DNA of 64,000 nucleotides from assembly GCF_000967545.1 (NCBI RefSeq), contig NZ_JXXV01000025.1, positions 164,289 to 228,288 on the forward strand, written 5' to 3'. Source of the stretch: Vibrio galatheae. GTDB taxonomy: Bacteria; Pseudomonadota; Gammaproteobacteria; Enterobacterales; Vibrionaceae. Of the stretch, positions 30,551 through 42,721 are shown one piece after another (within the stretch, counting starts at the first letter, position 1; each line of letters opens with the position of its first letter). Under the pieces are notes generated by a model. That model had not been told where the DNA came from, did no database searches, and saw nothing but the letters and a program-made list of their open reading frames with translations. The position numbers were made by a program, and so were the translations under genes.

Positions 30551-31160
30551 ACAAAGCAAAGAGTTGCCACCTTTTGAGTACCCGCAAGGGTATCTGTATA
30601 TCGCTGGAGTGGATGAAGTGGGACGCGGGCCATTGGTCGGTGATGTTGTGACTGCAGCGGTCATTCTTGATCCGAACAACCCGATTGAAGGGCTCAATGA
30701 CTCAAAGAAGTTATCTGAGAAAAAACGCCTAGCCTTATTGCCTGAAATTCAACAAAAGGCGCTCGCTTGGGCGGTGGGGCGCTGCTCTCCCGAGGAAATT
30801 GACGAACTGAATATTCTTCAAGCCACTATGGTCGCAATGCAAAGAGCTGTCGCAGGCTTAGAAGTTCAACCAGATTTCGTATTGATTGATGGCAACCGCT
30901 GTCCCCAATTACCTATGCAATCGCAAGCTGTGGTTAAGGGAGACTTGAGTGTTGCGGAGATCAGTGCCGCATCGATTATTGCTAAAGTGGTTCGCGATCA
31001 AGAGATGGAGGAGCTGGATAAGCTTCACCCTGAGTTTGGTTTTGCTCAGCATAAGGGTTACCCAACTAAGGCGCATTTCGCCGCAATTGAACAGCATGGT
31101 GTGATTGATCAGCACCGCAAGAGCTTTAAGCCTGTTAAGCGCGCGCTTGGCATCGAATAG
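30543..31160 (+). CDS. rnhB: Ribonuclease HII
   Basis: Cuts RNA in RNA-DNA hybrids and removes misincorporated ribonucleotides. 205 residues from the ATG at 30543, with [16 protein letters not shown] carrying D24 and E25, and the later VKGD (D of [14 protein letters not shown]) and [14 protein letters not shown] motifs. Starts 8 bases inside lpxB, as in many gamma-proteobacteria. Complements rnhA at 42718-43182, a different fold. Confidence 0.97.
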   Translation: MAKQSKELPPFEYPQGYLYIAGVDEVGRGPLVGDVVTAAVILDPNNPIEGLNDSKKLSEKKRLALLPEIQQKALAWAVGRCSPEEIDELNILQATMVAMQRAVAGLEVQPDFVLIDGNRCPQLPMQSQAVVKGDLSVAEISAASIIAKVVRDQEMEELDKLHPEFGFAQHKGYPTKAHFAAIEQHGVIDQHRKSFKPVKRALGIE

Positions 31161-31250
31161 CAATGCACTTTCAGGGGTATATAAGTCAAAGTTTTTCACT
31201 TAAAATACCCCCAATATCTCCATAATTTTTCACCGTTTCGGATCTTTTTC

Positions 31251-34200
31251 ATGTCAGACCCAAAGTTTATCCACCTTCGAGTACATAGTGACTTCTCCAT
31301 GGTTGATGGCCTCTCCAAAGTGCCGCCCTTGGTTAAGAAAGTGGCCGAAATGGGCATGCCTGCCGTCGCCTTAACGGACTTTACCAACTTGTGTGGCTTG
31401 GTTAAGTTTTATGGCACCGCTCATGGTTGCGGTATCAAACCGATTATTGGCGCTGATTTTGTGATGCAGTCGCCAGAGTTTGGCGATGAGCTGACTAAGC
31501 TAACGGTATTAGCGGCGGACAATATTGGTTATAAAAACCTGACCCTATTGATCTCTAAAGCTTATTTACGTGGCCATGTCCAGCACCAACCTGTCATAGA
31601 TAAAGAGTGGCTTATTGAGCTTTCAGAAGGAGTAATTATCCTTTCGGGAGCCAAGAATGGTGAAATTGGTAAAGCGCTGCTCAAGGGCAATCAAAAAGTC
31701 GTTGAGGAGTGTGTTGAGTTTTACAAGACGCATTTCCCCGATCGCTTTTACCTTGAGTTGATCAGAACAGGGCGTGCCGATGAAGAAACTTACCTTCACT
31801 TCGCTCTTGAGCTTGCTGAGCAGCAAGACCTTCCGGTTGTCGCGACCAATGATGTTGTGATTCTAGATGAAACGCTATTTGATGCGCACGAGATACGAGT
31901 TGCCATCCATGACGGCTATACCTTGGAAGATCCGCGCCGACCAAAAAACTATAGTGCTCAGCAGTACTTGCGTAGTGAAGAAGAGATGTGTGAACTCTTC
32001 TCCGATATTCCCGAAGCGCTAGAAAACAGCGTTGAAATTGCTAAGCGTTGTAATGTCACCGTACGTCTTGGTGAATACTTCCTGCCTGCTTTCCCAACAG
32101 AAGGAATGGAAGAGACTGAATTCTTGGTCATGAAGTCCGAAGAAGGTCTCGAAGAACGTTTGGAGTTCTTGTTCCCAGATCCTCAAGTTAGAGCGCAAAG
32201 ACGACCAGAGTACGATGAGCGACTGAAGATAGAGCTAGAAGTAATCAACAATATGGGCTTTCCCGGTTACTTCTTGATCGTTATGGAGTTTATCCAATGG
32301 TCGAAAGATAATGATATCCCCGTAGGCCCCGGACGTGGTTCAGGTGCAGGTTCATTAGTCGCCTATGCATTGAAAATCACTGACCTTGATCCACTCGAAT
32401 ACGATCTGCTCTTCGAGCGATTCCTCAACCCAGAACGTGTTTCGATGCCCGACTTCGATGTCGACTTCTGTATGGACAAACGTGATCAGGTTATTGATCA
32501 CGTAGCTGAAATGTATGGTCGTGATGCTGTATCGCAGATCATCACTTTCGGTACCATGGCGGCGAAAGCGGTTATCCGTGATGTCGGGCGTGTGCTTGGT
32601 CACGGCTTTGGTTTTGTTGACCGTATATCTAAACTGGTACCACCCGATCCGGGCATGACGCTGGAAAAAGCATTCAAAGCTGAACCAGCGCTGCCTGAGT
32701 TATACGAAAACGACGAAGAAATTAAAGAGCTTATCGATATGTGTCGCATCCTTGAAGGGTGTACACGTAACGCCGGTAAGCACGCGGGTGGCGTGGTGAT
32801 TTCGCCAACAACCATCACAGACTTTGCGCCTATTTACGCTGATGCAGAAGGGCATTTCCCTGTTACTCAGTTTGATAAGAACGATGTTGAAACCGCAGGG
32901 CTGGTTAAGTTTGACTTCTTAGGTCTGCGGACACTGACCATTATCGATTGGGCTCTTGGTCTGATTAACCCGCGTTTGGCACGCGAGGGTAAAGCGCCTG
33001 TTGCGATTGAGTCGATTCCACTCGACGACCAAGCTTCGTTCAACTTGCTACAAAATTCAGAAACGACCGCGGTATTCCAGCTTGAATCGCGCGGAATGAA
33101 AGAGCTGATTAAACGCCTCCAGCCTGACTGTTTTGAAGATATCATCGCACTGGTGGCATTGTTCCGTCCAGGTCCGCTGCAATCGGGTATGGTAGACAAC
33201 TTCATTGACCGTAAACATGGCCGAGAGGCGGTGTCTTACCCTGATGAACAATGGCAACACGACTCACTCAAAGAGATTCTTGAACCCACCTACGGCATTA
33301 TCCTCTATCAGGAACAGGTAATGCAGATCGCCCAGGTTCTATCTGGCTATACCTTAGGCGGCGCGGACATGCTGCGTCGTGCTATGGGTAAGAAAAAACC
33401 AGAAGAAATGGCCAAGCAGCGTGCGACCTTTGAAGAAGGGGCAATCGCCAACGGCGTTGATGGCGAACTGGCGATGAAGATCTTCGACTTGGTTGAGAAG
33501 TTCGCTGGTTACGGCTTCAACAAATCGCACTCTGCCGCTTATGCGCTGGTTTCTTATCAAACTCTGTGGCTTAAAACTCACTTTCCAGCGGAATTTATGG
33601 CGGCGGTAATGACCGCCGATATGGACAATACCGAGAAAGTGGTTGGTCTGGTAGACGAGTGTTTTCGTATGAAACTCAAAGTCTTACCACCCGACATCAA
33701 TGCGGGCCTGTATCGATTTAATGTCGATGAAGAAGGTGCGATTGTCTATGGAATTGGCGCGATTAAAGGTGTAGGTGAAGGGCCAATTGAAGCGATTCTT
33801 GAAGCGCGTAACAAAGATGGTTACTTTAAAGACCTGTTCGACTTTTGTGCGCGTATAGACCTGAAGAAGGTCAATAAGCGTGTGATTGAAAAGCTAATTT
33901 ATGCCGGAGCGTTAGACAGGCTGGGGCCACACCGCGCAGCTTTAATGGCTTCGCTTAATGACGCGGTCAAAGCCGCCAGTCAACATCACCAAGCAGAAGC
34001 ATTTGGTCAGACTGATTTGTTCGGTGTGTTAACCGAAGCACCAGAAGAAGTAGAGCACAAATATACCAAAGTTGATCCTTGGCCAGAAAAAGTCTGGCTT
34101 GAGGGTGAGCGCGATACTTTGGGTCTTTATTTGACCGGCCACCCAATAAATGCCTATATAAAGGAACTGGGTAAGTACACCAGTTGTCGATTAAAAGATG

Positions 34201-34730
34201 CCACACCCACTCGACGCGATCAGAGCGTTACAGTTGCAGGTCTGGTTATTGCAGCGCGAGTGATGACAACCAAACGTGGTACTCGTATCGGGATCATGAC
34301 GCTAGACGACCGAAGCGGGCGTATGGAGGTAATGTTATTCTCTGATGCGCTTGATCGTTATGCAGAATTGTTAGAAAAAGATAAAATTTTGGTTGTTTCT
34401 GGACAGGTCAGCTTTGATGATTTCAATGGTGGTCTTAAAATGTCCGCGCGCGAGGTTATGGATCTCGGGACTGCTCGTGAAAAATACGCGCGAGGGTTAT
34501 CAGTCTCGATCGACCAATCTCAGATCAATGACCGATTTTTTGAGCGCTTTAGTCAAATACTCGAGCCTCATCGGGCAGGTAGCGTTCCTGTCCATGTATA
34601 CTACCAGCGCTGCGATGCACGTGCGCGTTTAACGTTAGGTACAGAATGGCGAGTAACGCCAAGTGACGCATTATTAGATGATTTAAAACAACTACTTGGG
34701 AAGAGCCAGGTAGAACTCGAATTTAACTAG
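31251..34730 (+). CDS. dnaE: DNA polymerase III alpha subunit
   Basis: Replicative polymerase. 1159 residues, full length. N-terminal PHP domain ([14 protein letters not shown]), polymerase domain with [14 protein letters not shown], where D401 and D403 match the E. coli catalytic aspartates, [14 protein letters not shown] motif, a helix-hairpin-helix region, OB-fold (about 990-1070) and a C-terminal tau-binding tail. Its proofreading partner dnaQ is at 43239-43976. Starts 90 bp after rnhB. Confidence 0.98.
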   Translation: MSDPKFIHLRVHSDFSMVDGLSKVPPLVKKVAEMGMPAVALTDFTNLCGLVKFYGTAHGCGIKPIIGADFVMQSPEFGDELTKLTVLAADNIGYKNLTLLISKAYLRGHVQHQPVIDKEWLIELSEGVIILSGAKNGEIGKALLKGNQKVVEECVEFYKTHFPDRFYLELIRTGRADEETYLHFALELAEQQDLPVVATNDVVILDETLFDAHEIRVAIHDGYTLEDPRRPKNYSAQQYLRSEEEMCELFSDIPEALENSVEIAKRCNVTVRLGEYFLPAFPTEGMEETEFLVMKSEEGLEERLEFLFPDPQVRAQRRPEYDERLKIELEVINNMGFPGYFLIVMEFIQWSKDNDIPVGPGRGSGAGSLVAYALKITDLDPLEYDLLFERFLNPERVSMPDFDVDFCMDKRDQVIDHVAEMYGRDAVSQIITFGTMAAKAVIRDVGRVLGHGFGFVDRISKLVPPDPGMTLEKAFKAEPALPELYENDEEIKELIDMCRILEGCTRNAGKHAGGVVISPTTITDFAPIYADAEGHFPVTQFDKNDVETAGLVKFDFLGLRTLTIIDWALGLINPRLAREGKAPVAIESIPLDDQASFNLLQNSETTAVFQLESRGMKELIKRLQPDCFEDIIALVALFRPGPLQSGMVDNFIDRKHGREAVSYPDEQWQHDSLKEILEPTYGIILYQEQVMQIAQVLSGYTLGGADMLRRAMGKKKPEEMAKQRATFEEGAIANGVDGELAMKIFDLVEKFAGYGFNKSHSAAYALVSYQTLWLKTHFPAEFMAAVMTADMDNTEKVVGLVDECFRMKLKVLPPDINAGLYRFNVDEEGAIVYGIGAIKGVGEGPIEAILEARNKDGYFKDLFDFCARIDLKKVNKRVIEKLIYAGALDRLGPHRAALMASLNDAVKAASQHHQAEAFGQTDLFGVLTEAPEEVEHKYTKVDPWPEKVWLEGERDTLGLYLTGHPINAYIKELGKYTSCRLKDATPTRRDQSVTVAGLVIAARVMTTKRGTRIGIMTLDDRSGRMEVMLFSDALDRYAELLEKDKILVVSGQVSFDDFNGGLKMSAREVMDLGTAREKYARGLSVSIDQSQINDRFFERFSQILEPHRAGSVPVHVYYQRCDARARLTLGTEWRVTPSDALLDDLKQLLGKSQVELEFN

Positions 34731-34767
34731 TTCGGTAAAACACCACCGAATCATAAAGGATCTATAG

Positions 34768-35727
34768 ATGAGCCTGAATTTTTTAGAATTTGAAAAGCCA
34801 ATCGCAGAGCTAGAAGCAAAAATTGAAGCACTACGTGACGTATCACGTCACGGTGGAGACTCTGGTGTTGATCTTGAAAAAGAGATCGAACAACTAGAAA
34901 AGAAAAGCTTAGAGCTGAAAAAGAAAACTTTCAGCGATCTTGGTGCTTGGGAAACTGCCCAACTTGCTCGTCACCCATTGCGTCCATACACGTTAGATTA
35001 CATTGAACATGTATTTACGGAGTTCGATGAGATGGCAGGTGATCGTCACTATGCTGATGACAAAGCCATTGTCGGTGGTATGGCGCGTCTGAATGGTCGT
35101 CCTGTGATGGTCATTGGTCACCAAAAGGGTCGTGAAACCAAAGAAAAAGTGAAACGTAACTTCGGTATGCCTAAACCAGAAGGCTACCGTAAAGCACTGC
35201 GTCTAATGCAGACGGCAGAGCGTTTCAATATGCCAATCATTACCTTCATTGATACCGCAGGTGCCTACCCAGGCGTTGGTGCCGAAGAGCGTGGTCAGTC
35301 AGAAGCTATCGCGACGAACCTAAAAGTGATGGCGGGCCTTACAGTGCCAGTTATCTGTAACGTTGTTGGTGAAGGTGGTTCTGGTGGTGCACTTGCTATT
35401 GGCGTTGGCGACTACGTCAACATGCTGCAATACTCAACTTACTCGGTGATTTCTCCAGAAGGTTGTGCATCAATCCTTTGGCGTGATTCGGATAAAGCGC
35501 CACAAGCCGCAGAAGCAATGGGTCTTATTGCGCCGCGTCTGAAAGAGCTGGATCTTATTGATGAAATCATTGAAGAGCCACTTGGTGGCGCACATCGTGA
35601 TCACCAAAAAATGGCTGAGAACATGAAAGCGACACTGATTCGCCAGCTAGAAGAACTTGAAGCATTTGACAATGACTCGCTACTTGAGCGCCGTTACCAG
35701 CGTTTGATGAGCTACGGTTACTGCTGA
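34768..35727 (+). CDS. accA: Acetyl-CoA carboxylase carboxyltransferase alpha
   Basis: Transfers carboxyl from biotin to acetyl-CoA, forming malonyl-CoA for fatty acid synthesis, with AccD. 319 residues. N-terminal helical segment [19 protein letters not shown], then the crotonase-like core with [34 protein letters not shown] and [15 protein letters not shown]. Follows dnaE by 37 bp with AAAGGA before the ATG; ends the long block. Confidence 0.98.
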   Translation: MSLNFLEFEKPIAELEAKIEALRDVSRHGGDSGVDLEKEIEQLEKKSLELKKKTFSDLGAWETAQLARHPLRPYTLDYIEHVFTEFDEMAGDRHYADDKAIVGGMARLNGRPVMVIGHQKGRETKEKVKRNFGMPKPEGYRKALRLMQTAERFNMPIITFIDTAGAYPGVGAEERGQSEAIATNLKVMAGLTVPVICNVVGEGGSGGALAIGVGDYVNMLQYSTYSVISPEGCASILWRDSDKAPQAAEAMGLIAPRLKELDLIDEIIEEPLGGAHRDHQKMAENMKATLIRQLEELEAFDNDSLLERRYQRLMSYGYC

Positions 35728-35744
35728 TTGCTGAAAATTGAGAC

Positions 35745-35774
35745 AAAAGGCTGAACTTAGGTTCAGCCTTTTTT
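35745..35774 (+). terminator. Terminator of accA
   Basis: Perfect 12-bp stem AAAAGGCTGAAC / GTTCAGCCTTTT, loop TTAG, and six T residues. Confidence 0.9.
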
Positions 35775-35819
35775 ATTGCCAGTGATAAACTAGTTTCAAT
35801 CAATCTTGTTGGCTGAGCT

Positions 35820-37139
35820 ATGAGTTTACAAAACACCTTCAATTCCGTATTAGAAAAGCATGTTCATCGTGATGGTCAAGTGATCTTAGGTTTCAGTGGT
35901 GGGCTTGATTCTAGAGTCATGCTCGAGCTGATGGCGCATTACTGCCAGCCGAAAAACATTGCCTGTTTAGCGGTCCATATTCATCATGGTTTAAGCCCAA
36001 ATGCAGACCGTTGGGCTGAGCAATGCCAACGTTGGTGTCAGCAACTTGGGGTCGAGTGTGTTGTCGAGAAAGTCGAGTTAGATACGCAAGGCCACAGCCT
36101 TGAAGAGAGTGCTCGTCAAGCAAGATACGGTGCACTGAGTAAATATCTCCACCCTAAAGATCTGCTCCTTACTGGGCAACATGCTGACGATCAAATGGAA
36201 ACCTTTTTCCTTGCGCTAAAGCGAGGTAGCGGGCCCAAAGGTCTGTCATCAATGGCGCAAGCGATGCCGTTTGGCGATGCTATGCTTGTTCGTCCATTTC
36301 TTACTGTTTCTCGCCAGCAGATTGAAAACTATGGTAGAGCCAAGCAACTTGAATGGGTGGAGGATGAAAGCAATCTCGACCAACGATTTGAACGTAATTT
36401 CGTGCGACATTCAATTACACCTGTCCTTATCGAGCGCTGGCCACACCTTCACCAATCGATTCAACGTTCAGCGGAGTTATGTGCAGAGCAAGAGCAACTG
36501 CTCGATGAGCTGTTGGCCGATAAATATCAAGCATGCTTTGCGGGCGATGGTGGATTAGAGATAACAATGCTTGAAGCGTTGACAGATCGAGTCCGTCGCC
36601 GATTGATACGCATGTGGCTCGACGAATCGGATCTGCGAATGCCCAGTCGTGAGCAACTTAATAATATCTGGCACGAAGTGGCGCGCGCCCAGCCTGACGC
36701 TAATCCGAAGTTAACTCTTGAATCAGCGCAGATCCGCCGTTATGCACACAAGTTATATATCGTCCGTTACTGGCAACCACTGGATGCATGGCAACAAACG
36801 TTAACCTTTGAACAAGCATGTCACTTGCCCGATGCTTTAGGGACGGTGACGGTGATTCGTAGCACGCAAGGGCGCTTATCTGAACAAGCCTTAAATCAAT
36901 CCGAGTTACGTATTACCTTTGACCCAGAGGGACTGAGTGCTCATCCTGCTGGTCGCGGTCACAGCCGTAAGTTGAAAAAGTTATTTCAAGAATATGGCGT
37001 GCCAAGTTGGTTAAGGCGCAGAACGCCTATCCTGATGTGTGGCGATCAAGTGGTTGCGGTTGGCGATTTGTTCATTGATCGCCGCTTTATAGGTCAGGAT
37101 TGTGAGCTTGTCTGGGGCAAGGAATCAAACTTTGTGTAA
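35820..37139 (+). CDS. tilS: tRNA(Ile)-lysidine synthase
   Basis: Attaches lysine to C34 of the CAU-anticodon tRNA-Ile so it reads AUA; essential. 439 residues. The N-type ATP pyrophosphatase P-loop is SGGLDS (26-31); central substrate-binding domain, and a C-terminal TilS domain around 360-435. The motifs HIHHGLSPNADRWAEQC and LLTGQHADDQMETF are typical. Follows accA, as in E. coli where it is close by. Confidence 0.96.
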   Translation: MSLQNTFNSVLEKHVHRDGQVILGFSGGLDSRVMLELMAHYCQPKNIACLAVHIHHGLSPNADRWAEQCQRWCQQLGVECVVEKVELDTQGHSLEESARQARYGALSKYLHPKDLLLTGQHADDQMETFFLALKRGSGPKGLSSMAQAMPFGDAMLVRPFLTVSRQQIENYGRAKQLEWVEDESNLDQRFERNFVRHSITPVLIERWPHLHQSIQRSAELCAEQEQLLDELLADKYQACFAGDGGLEITMLEALTDRVRRRLIRMWLDESDLRMPSREQLNNIWHEVARAQPDANPKLTLESAQIRRYAHKLYIVRYWQPLDAWQQTLTFEQACHLPDALGTVTVIRSTQGRLSEQALNQSELRITFDPEGLSAHPAGRGHSRKLKKLFQEYGVPSWLRRRTPILMCGDQVVAVGDLFIDRRFIGQDCELVWGKESNFV

Positions 37140-37189
37140 AACTGTATAGATAAAAACCCACAACTATCATGGAATTATAAGGAAGAGCA

Positions 37190-37504
37190 ATGAAGAAAGT
37201 CGCAATTGGATTGGTACTTGGAATGGGTCTGTTAAGTGGCAATGTATTGGCTGCCGGTGATGCTGCAGCAGGTCAAGCAAAAGCGGCGATATGTGCAGCT
37301 TGTCATGGCGCAGATGGTATCGCTGTTATTCCGGGTTACCCAAACCTTAAAGGTCAGAATGAACAGTATATTGTTACCTCAATCAATGCATACAAGAACA
37401 AAGAGCGTAATGGTGGTCTAGCAGCTGTGATGCAAGCGCAGGCTTCTATGCTTAGCGAAGCAGATATTGCTAACCTTGCGGCTTACTACTCTAGTTTAAA
37501 ATAA
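37190..37504 (+). CDS. Small periplasmic c-type cytochrome (c553/c5-like)
   Basis: 104 residues. Signal peptide (about 1-22, NVLAAG) followed by a class I cytochrome c domain with haem motif CAACH at 35-39 and several methionines after residue 75 that could supply the sixth iron ligand. Single-haem, soluble, periplasmic. It probably carries electrons to a terminal oxidase or reductase; the partner is not evident from neighbours tilS and glnB. GGAAGAG precedes the ATG. Confidence 0.88.
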   Translation: MKKVAIGLVLGMGLLSGNVLAAGDAAAGQAKAAICAACHGADGIAVIPGYPNLKGQNEQYIVTSINAYKNKERNGGLAAVMQAQASMLSEADIANLAAYYSSLK

Positions 37505-37524
37505 TTATCCAGATTATTGACCTC

Positions 37525-37552
37525 GCCCGAGCAAGTTAAGCTCGGGCTTTTT
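37525..37552 (+). terminator. Terminator of cytochrome gene
   Basis: 8-bp stem GCCCGAGC / GCTCGGGC with a 7-base loop and five T residues. Confidence 0.85.
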
Positions 37553-37598
37553 ATTAGCCAGTGAACATGGGATAATAGTGTTAAAGACAATAGTTTAA

Positions 37599-37946
<348 letters not shown>

Positions 37947-37963
37947 CCCCAAGATATTATTAG

Positions 37964-37986
37964 AAAGAGCCGCGAGGCTCTTTTTT
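37964..37986 (+). terminator. Terminator of glnB
   Basis: 8-bp stem AAAGAGCC / GGCTCTTT with GCGA loop and six T residues, ending 14 bp before the next start codon. Confidence 0.8.
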
Positions 37987-37999
37987 GTTGAGACGAGCA

Positions 38000-38854
38000 A
38001 TGAAAAAACCCACCTATCTACTCGTTATTATGCTGACCCTATGTATCGTTGCAGTTGGTGGCTACCAGAGCATCTTCCGCACCTCACAACAGGCTCAATT
38101 AGGCCTAATTTCGAACCACGACATCGAGTTATCTCTGCACTGCTATCAAAATACTGAAGCACCGCAAATAGATAACAAGGGTCAGTTGAACTTAACGGTT
38201 TGGAATATCTACAAACAGAACAAATCAAACTGGCAAGAAAGTCTCACCAAGCTATCGCAAGATAAGCATCTGATATTAATTCAAGAAGCAAGCATGACCG
38301 ATGAGTTCAAGCAATGGATTGAGCAACAGGGTTGGTTTGCTAATTTGGTTGACGCGTTTGAAGTGTTTGATGTTGCGGCTGGTGTGTTGAATTTATCCGC
38401 CTCTGCACCAAGTAAAGCTTGCGCCTATACTGAGTTAGAACCTTGGCTGCGTTTACCCAAATCTGCGTTGTATGCAGTGTACCCGCTCTCTTCTGGTGAA
38501 GAGCTTGCTGTGGTGAATATCCACGCAGTGAACTTTACCTACGGTACACAAGAGTACAGCCGACAGCTCAAAACTTTGACTGATGAGCTTAGTGACCATT
38601 CTGGGCCGATTATTGTTGCTGGTGATTTCAATAGTTGGAGTGAGGAACGATTGGTGGTTATGTCGGCTGCCTTAAGCCAGTTAGGGTTAAAAGAGGTGGT
38701 CTATCAGCCAGACAATCGTACTCAGTTCATCACTGGCTTACCGCTTGACCATGTTTTCTATCGTGGTTTGCGTCTAGAAAAAGCAGAGGCGCCAATCAAT
38801 GACGCCTCAGATCATAATCCTATCCTAGTGAACTTTCGTCTGACTAGTGACTAA
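38000..38854 (+). CDS. yafD: YafD-like endonuclease/exonuclease/phosphatase-family protein
   Basis: 284 residues from the ATG at 38000. An N-terminal membrane anchor (about 5-27) is followed by an EEP-fold domain with [10 protein letters not shown] (metal region), [26 protein letters not shown] and [10 protein letters not shown], all the expected DNase I-like motifs. Belongs to the UPF0294 (YafD) family; the substrate is unknown. Its stop codon overlaps the stop of the convergent gene by two bases. In E. coli yafD lies close to mltD and gloB, as here. Confidence 0.87.
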   Translation: MKKPTYLLVIMLTLCIVAVGGYQSIFRTSQQAQLGLISNHDIELSLHCYQNTEAPQIDNKGQLNLTVWNIYKQNKSNWQESLTKLSQDKHLILIQEASMTDEFKQWIEQQGWFANLVDAFEVFDVAAGVLNLSASAPSKACAYTELEPWLRLPKSALYAVYPLSSGEELAVVNIHAVNFTYGTQEYSRQLKTLTDELSDHSGPIIVAGDFNSWSEERLVVMSAALSQLGLKEVVYQPDNRTQFITGLPLDHVFYRGLRLEKAEAPINDASDHNPILVNFRLTSD

Positions 38855-39537
38855 AAAATGATGATATACAGCGCCCAGATCAGATAGTAAGCCAGCCAAG
38901 GTAGGGCGGCAATCACTAGTGCCTGGCCACGCTCGAACTCAGTCCAAGTGCCGACAGCAGCATAGCCTAAGGTGATATACCAAGGGAGAAGTAGCGGGAA
39001 CGAGCTAGCAAACTGTGACCATTCGTTAGTTAATGGCAGTTTTAACAGACCGTTGAGACTGTTGAGATCGGCGGCATAGACCATAACCTGACCATGCTTC
39101 AATAGCGCGCTTATGTAACTCGCTAAATCGCCGAGTACCGCAGGGAAGGTAATCACTGCACCTGCAGCGAACCACTTCCAGAAACCATGCTGATGTTGGC
39201 TGGGTTTGGCGGCGAGATTAAACCAAAATGCCAGCATTAAGATGGTTAACGTTCTCCCCGCCATGTCACTAATGATTTCACTGGCCATAAGTGTGTTGGC
39301 ATCGAGTAACGCGAGCTGCTGTGGATTGGTTACACTCAATTGCTCGGTTAAGCCTTGTTTTAGCCACTCAAAGTCGACCATTTCGAAGTAAGCGCCCCAA
39401 AACAAGAATGGGGTCAGGATTAAGAATACATATGGTTGCCAGCCCCAAGCCCCACGTTGATAGAGGGCTAAGAAACACGCGCTAGGCGAACGGAATATAT
39501 CGACCAGCATGATTAAAGGGTTACTTGACGGGTTCAT
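38851..39537 (-). CDS. YIP1-domain integral membrane protein
   Basis: 228 residues with about five to six hydrophobic helices and no catalytic motif recognised. The pattern (a short N-terminal IFRSP segment, an aromatic second helix, and a terminal bundle) resembles YIP1-family proteins. It starts inside mltD's stop (ATGA, four-base overlap), so it is translationally coupled to a murein hydrolase. It faces yafD convergently with no terminator between them. Function unknown. Confidence 0.7.
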   Translation of the reverse strand: MNPSSNPLIMLVDIFRSPSACFLALYQRGAWGWQPYVFLILTPFLFWGAYFEMVDFEWLKQGLTEQLSVTNPQQLALLDANTLMASEIISDMAGRTLTILMLAFWFNLAAKPSQHQHGFWKWFAAGAVITFPAVLGDLASYISALLKHGQVMVYAADLNSLNGLLKLPLTNEWSQFASSFPLLLPWYITLGYAAVGTWTEFERGQALVIAALPWLAYYLIWALYIIIF

Positions 39538-41096
39538 ACACTTACCTTAGTTACATCAACATACAGCTTAAGCTTTTGACCAGGCTTAAGGTACTTTTGC
39601 TTATTAAGATCATTCCATTTCACTATGTCGTTAGATTTGACCCTAAACTTACTTGCAATACCGCTAATGGTGTCACCTGTACGCACGTTATAAAAAACGG
39701 TGCGGATGATAGCGCCATCAGAGCTGTTCTTCCAAATCACCAGTTTTTGACCTACACGCAGTGTGTCTTTTGGCCCCATACCATTCCATTTAGCTAGAGA
39801 TTGATGAGAGACCTTATTTGCTCTTGCGATAGACCACAGGCTCTCACCCGAGCGAACTGTGTGGGTGAGTTTAAACTGTCCACGCGTAGTTGCCTGCGTT
39901 TTAGCGAGGCGATTCGCCGCACTCAGCGCGTAAGCTTGGTCGTCACGAGTCGAGGTGGGAATCATTAAGTGTTGACCAACGCGAATGTTGTTGCCCGTTA
40001 AGTGGTTTGCGTTGCGTATAACCTGTGATGTCGTGTTGTACTTCTTAGCAAGCACACTCAGGCTATCCCCCGATTTGACCTTGTAACGCACAACCTTGAG
40101 TCCTTTACCGCGGTTTTCACTGACGGCTTGATTGAACTTATCCACACTGTCCGTTGGCAGCAGTAGTTGGTGTGGGCCGTCAGGCGCCGTTGCCCACTGG
40201 TTGTAGGCTGGGTTTAGGCTCTGGAGCTGTTTGACACTGATGCCTGCATAGCCAGCCGCAATGGCTAAATCAAGCTGCTCTTTAGGGTCGACCATTTCCA
40301 CTACGGGTTGGTTGATGATCGCGGGGATCTCAATGCCGTATTTGTCTTGATTGGCGATGATATCCGCTAAAGCAAGCAGCTTAGGTACATAACCACTGGT
40401 CTCTTTCGGTAAGTCTAAAGAGAAGAAATCCGTTGGCTTGCCGAGCTTAGTGTTTTTGCGGATGGCGCTGGAGACTCGGCCACCACCACTGTTATAGGCG
40501 GCAATGGCGTGTGTCCATTCTCCGTCAAAACGCTTGTTGAGATAGGTCAGATAATCCAGCGCAGCATCCGTTGCCGCAGAAACATCACGACGGCCGTCAT
40601 ACCAGAAGTTCTGCTTTAGACCTTGTTGTTTTCCAGTGGCTGGAACAAATTGCCACAAACCCGCGGCACTACCATGTGAGTAGGCAAATGCATCGAATGA
40701 ACTTTCAACAATAGGCAGCAGTGCCAACTCCAAAGGCATCTCACGCTGTTCTATTTTCTCTGTGATGAGATAGAGGAAAGGTTCCGCACGCTGAGAGACC
40801 GTTTTAAGGTGATTTGGATGCTTGAGATACCAAGTTCGATAGTAGTTCACTAGCTTGTGATCTGGAATCGGCATCTCCAACTGCATCGCGATACGCTGCC
40901 AGACATCTTGTTGTGTCTCTGGCGTTACCGTTGGCTCGGGTTTGACGGAAGGTTTTGCTGGTCGAGCGCTTGGCTCAGTTTGCTTGATTGTTGATGTGTT
41001 TGTTTCTGGAGATACGGCTTCCCCAGAATCAGTCGGCTGGGTAAGCTGACAACCTGATAATATTAGCGCTAATACCCAGCTGTGTTTAACTCGCAT
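39534..41096 (-). CDS. mltD: Membrane-bound lytic murein transglycosylase D
   Basis: Outer-membrane lipoprotein that cleaves peptidoglycan glycan strands. 520 residues: lipobox LSGC with C16, a low-complexity Pro/Glu/Thr linker to about 65, an SLT domain with E131 in LLPIVESSFDAFAYS and GLWQFVPATG, and three C-terminal LysM repeats, each beginning K.GDSL, R.GESL or R.GDTI (about 345, 415 and 470). LysM domains anchor it to the wall. Downstream YIP1-like gene overlaps by 4 bases. Confidence 0.96.
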   Translation of the reverse strand: MRVKHSWVLALILSGCQLTQPTDSGEAVSPETNTSTIKQTEPSARPAKPSVKPEPTVTPETQQDVWQRIAMQLEMPIPDHKLVNYYRTWYLKHPNHLKTVSQRAEPFLYLITEKIEQREMPLELALLPIVESSFDAFAYSHGSAAGLWQFVPATGKQQGLKQNFWYDGRRDVSAATDAALDYLTYLNKRFDGEWTHAIAAYNSGGGRVSSAIRKNTKLGKPTDFFSLDLPKETSGYVPKLLALADIIANQDKYGIEIPAIINQPVVEMVDPKEQLDLAIAAGYAGISVKQLQSLNPAYNQWATAPDGPHQLLLPTDSVDKFNQAVSENRGKGLKVVRYKVKSGDSLSVLAKKYNTTSQVIRNANHLTGNNIRVGQHLMIPTSTRDDQAYALSAANRLAKTQATTRGQFKLTHTVRSGESLWSIARANKVSHQSLAKWNGMGPKDTLRVGQKLVIWKNSSDGAIIRTVFYNVRTGDTISGIASKFRVKSNDIVKWNDLNKQKYLKPGQKLKLYVDVTKVSV

Positions 41097-41125
41097 TGCA
41101 CAGCCCTTTTTTTACTTAGCTGCTG

Positions 41126-41155
41126 ATAATACTTGCCTCAATAAGCGGGTGACAA
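41126..41155 (-). promoter_or_regulatory. mltD promoter
   Basis: On the minus strand TTGTCA, 18-bp spacer, TATTAT, each 5 of 6 to consensus, about 30-60 bp before the mltD start. Confidence 0.6.
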
Positions 41156-41166
41156 GCAGCAAAACG

Positions 41167-41925
41167 TTAAAATTCGTTCTTCCACTCACGTAATGCGCTA
41201 AAAATTGCCAATGAGTCGCTTGCACTGGTGCGATTTGCTACTGAACGCATCACGCTTGGCTGGTCGGTGCGTAGAAAAGGGTTGATCCATTTTTCACGCT
41301 GAATTGTGGTCGGTAGGGTTGGTTTGTTTTGCGCTCTCAGGCGGTTGACCTCATCACGGTACTGTTGAAGCTTGTCGTTATCTGGTTCGACAGCAAGCGC
41401 AAAGGCGACGTTGCTTGCGGTGTATTCGTGAGCACAATACACCTGGGTTTCGAGTGGGAGGCTGGCGAGTTTGTTCAGCGCACTATGCATTTGCTCCATC
41501 GTGCCTTCCATTACTCGGCCACACCCTGCAGAGAAAAGCACATCGCCGCAAAAAAGTTTACCATCGCCGACGTAACCAATATGACCGAGTGTATGACCTT
41601 CCAGCCCTAGAACCAAAAATACTTCACCAAACAGCTCGATTTGATCGCCCGCGTCGACCGAGTGAGTCAAGGTCGGAATTGGCTCATTAGCAGGGCCCAC
41701 GACATCGATGTTGGGGTGCTGTCTGACCAGTTCGGCGACACCACCAATGTGGTCATTGTGATGGTGAGTAATCAAAATCGCTTCTAAACTCAGGTCATGT
41801 TGTTTTAGGTAGGCCAAAACTGGAGCAGGATCACCTGGATCGACAACTGCACAACGGTGATCGCTATTTTCGATCAGCCAGATGTAATTATCATTAAATG
41901 CAGGTATGCTCTTGATATTCAACAT
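41167..41925 (-). CDS. gloB: Hydroxyacylglutathione hydrolase (glyoxalase II)
   Basis: Hydrolyses S-lactoylglutathione to lactate, completing methylglyoxal detoxification. 252 residues of the metallo-beta-lactamase fold; metal motif THHHNDH at 53-59, then [17 protein letters not shown] and VYCAHEYT which carry further ligands. C-terminal substrate-binding helices end in ALREWKNEF. Divergent from yafS, an arrangement shared with E. coli. Confidence 0.97.
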   Translation of the reverse strand: MLNIKSIPAFNDNYIWLIENSDHRCAVVDPGDPAPVLAYLKQHDLSLEAILITHHHNDHIGGVAELVRQHPNIDVVGPANEPIPTLTHSVDAGDQIELFGEVFLVLGLEGHTLGHIGYVGDGKLFCGDVLFSAGCGRVMEGTMEQMHSALNKLASLPLETQVYCAHEYTASNVAFALAVEPDNDKLQQYRDEVNRLRAQNKPTLPTTIQREKWINPFLRTDQPSVMRSVANRTSASDSLAIFSALREWKNEF

Positions 41926-41977
41926 GGTTGTCTCTCCAGTTTGTTAGTCAACAGACGCTTGATGAAGCAGGTTAATT

Positions 41978-42721
41978 ATGAAGCCAGCACGTAGCACTAA
42001 GAAGCTTGAAAAACCGCACTCTTGGTACCAACTAAAAAATGGTCAGTGGGTGAGTGAGTCGATTCAAACTCGCATTGATGAATGGTGTCCAAAGCTATTT
42101 GGCTATCATTTATTAAAGCTCGGAGGCTTGAGTTGCGAGTTAACCAGTTTCAACTGCAATATTCAACATCAAGTTCACGTCGATATCCAGAATCCTTTAC
42201 ACAACGTTATTGCCGACGGCTATGACTTACCTTTTTTAGAAAAGAGTTTTGATGCGGTGCTGATGGCCCATCAACTGGACTATTGTAATGACCCTCATCG
42301 GATGCTGCGTGAAGTTGACCGAGTTATGATGGATGATGGCTATCTGATCATCACCGGCTTTAATCCGATCAGTTTGACCGGCTTGGCCAGTCTTATGCCA
42401 TGGAGAAAGAACAACCTGCCGTGGAGTGGTCGAATGTTTACCTCCAATCGAATTTCTGATTGGTTAGGCTTGTTGAATTATCAAGTGATAGAGTGCGACC
42501 GTTATGCGTTGTTTCCAATGCAGAAATACCGCACCATGTGGACATGGCTAGAGAACAGTTTGGGTGAGTGGGCGTCACCGATGGGCAGTTTGTATTTTAT
42601 TGTCGCTCGTAAGCGTACCTATCCACTTAAGCCAATTAAACCGCACTGGAAGCTGAAACGAAAATTGACGCCACTTGGCGTCAATTACAAGATATCGAAT
42701 CGGCACAGCCACAAAGGCTAG
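41978..42721 (+). CDS. yafS: YafS-like SAM-dependent methyltransferase
   Basis: 247 residues. A class I methyltransferase core is visible but SAM motif I is degenerate ([12 protein letters not shown]), with the better-kept motif around [33 protein letters not shown] (about 87-119), which carries the usual post-motif acidic strand. The substrate is unknown. It sits between gloB and rnhA as yafS does in E. coli, and overlaps the rnhA stop by 4 bases on the opposite strand. Confidence 0.83.
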   Translation: MKPARSTKKLEKPHSWYQLKNGQWVSESIQTRIDEWCPKLFGYHLLKLGGLSCELTSFNCNIQHQVHVDIQNPLHNVIADGYDLPFLEKSFDAVLMAHQLDYCNDPHRMLREVDRVMMDDGYLIITGFNPISLTGLASLMPWRKNNLPWSGRMFTSNRISDWLGLLNYQVIECDRYALFPMQKYRTMWTWLENSLGEWASPMGSLYFIVARKRTYPLKPIKPHWKLKRKLTPLGVNYKISNRHSHKG

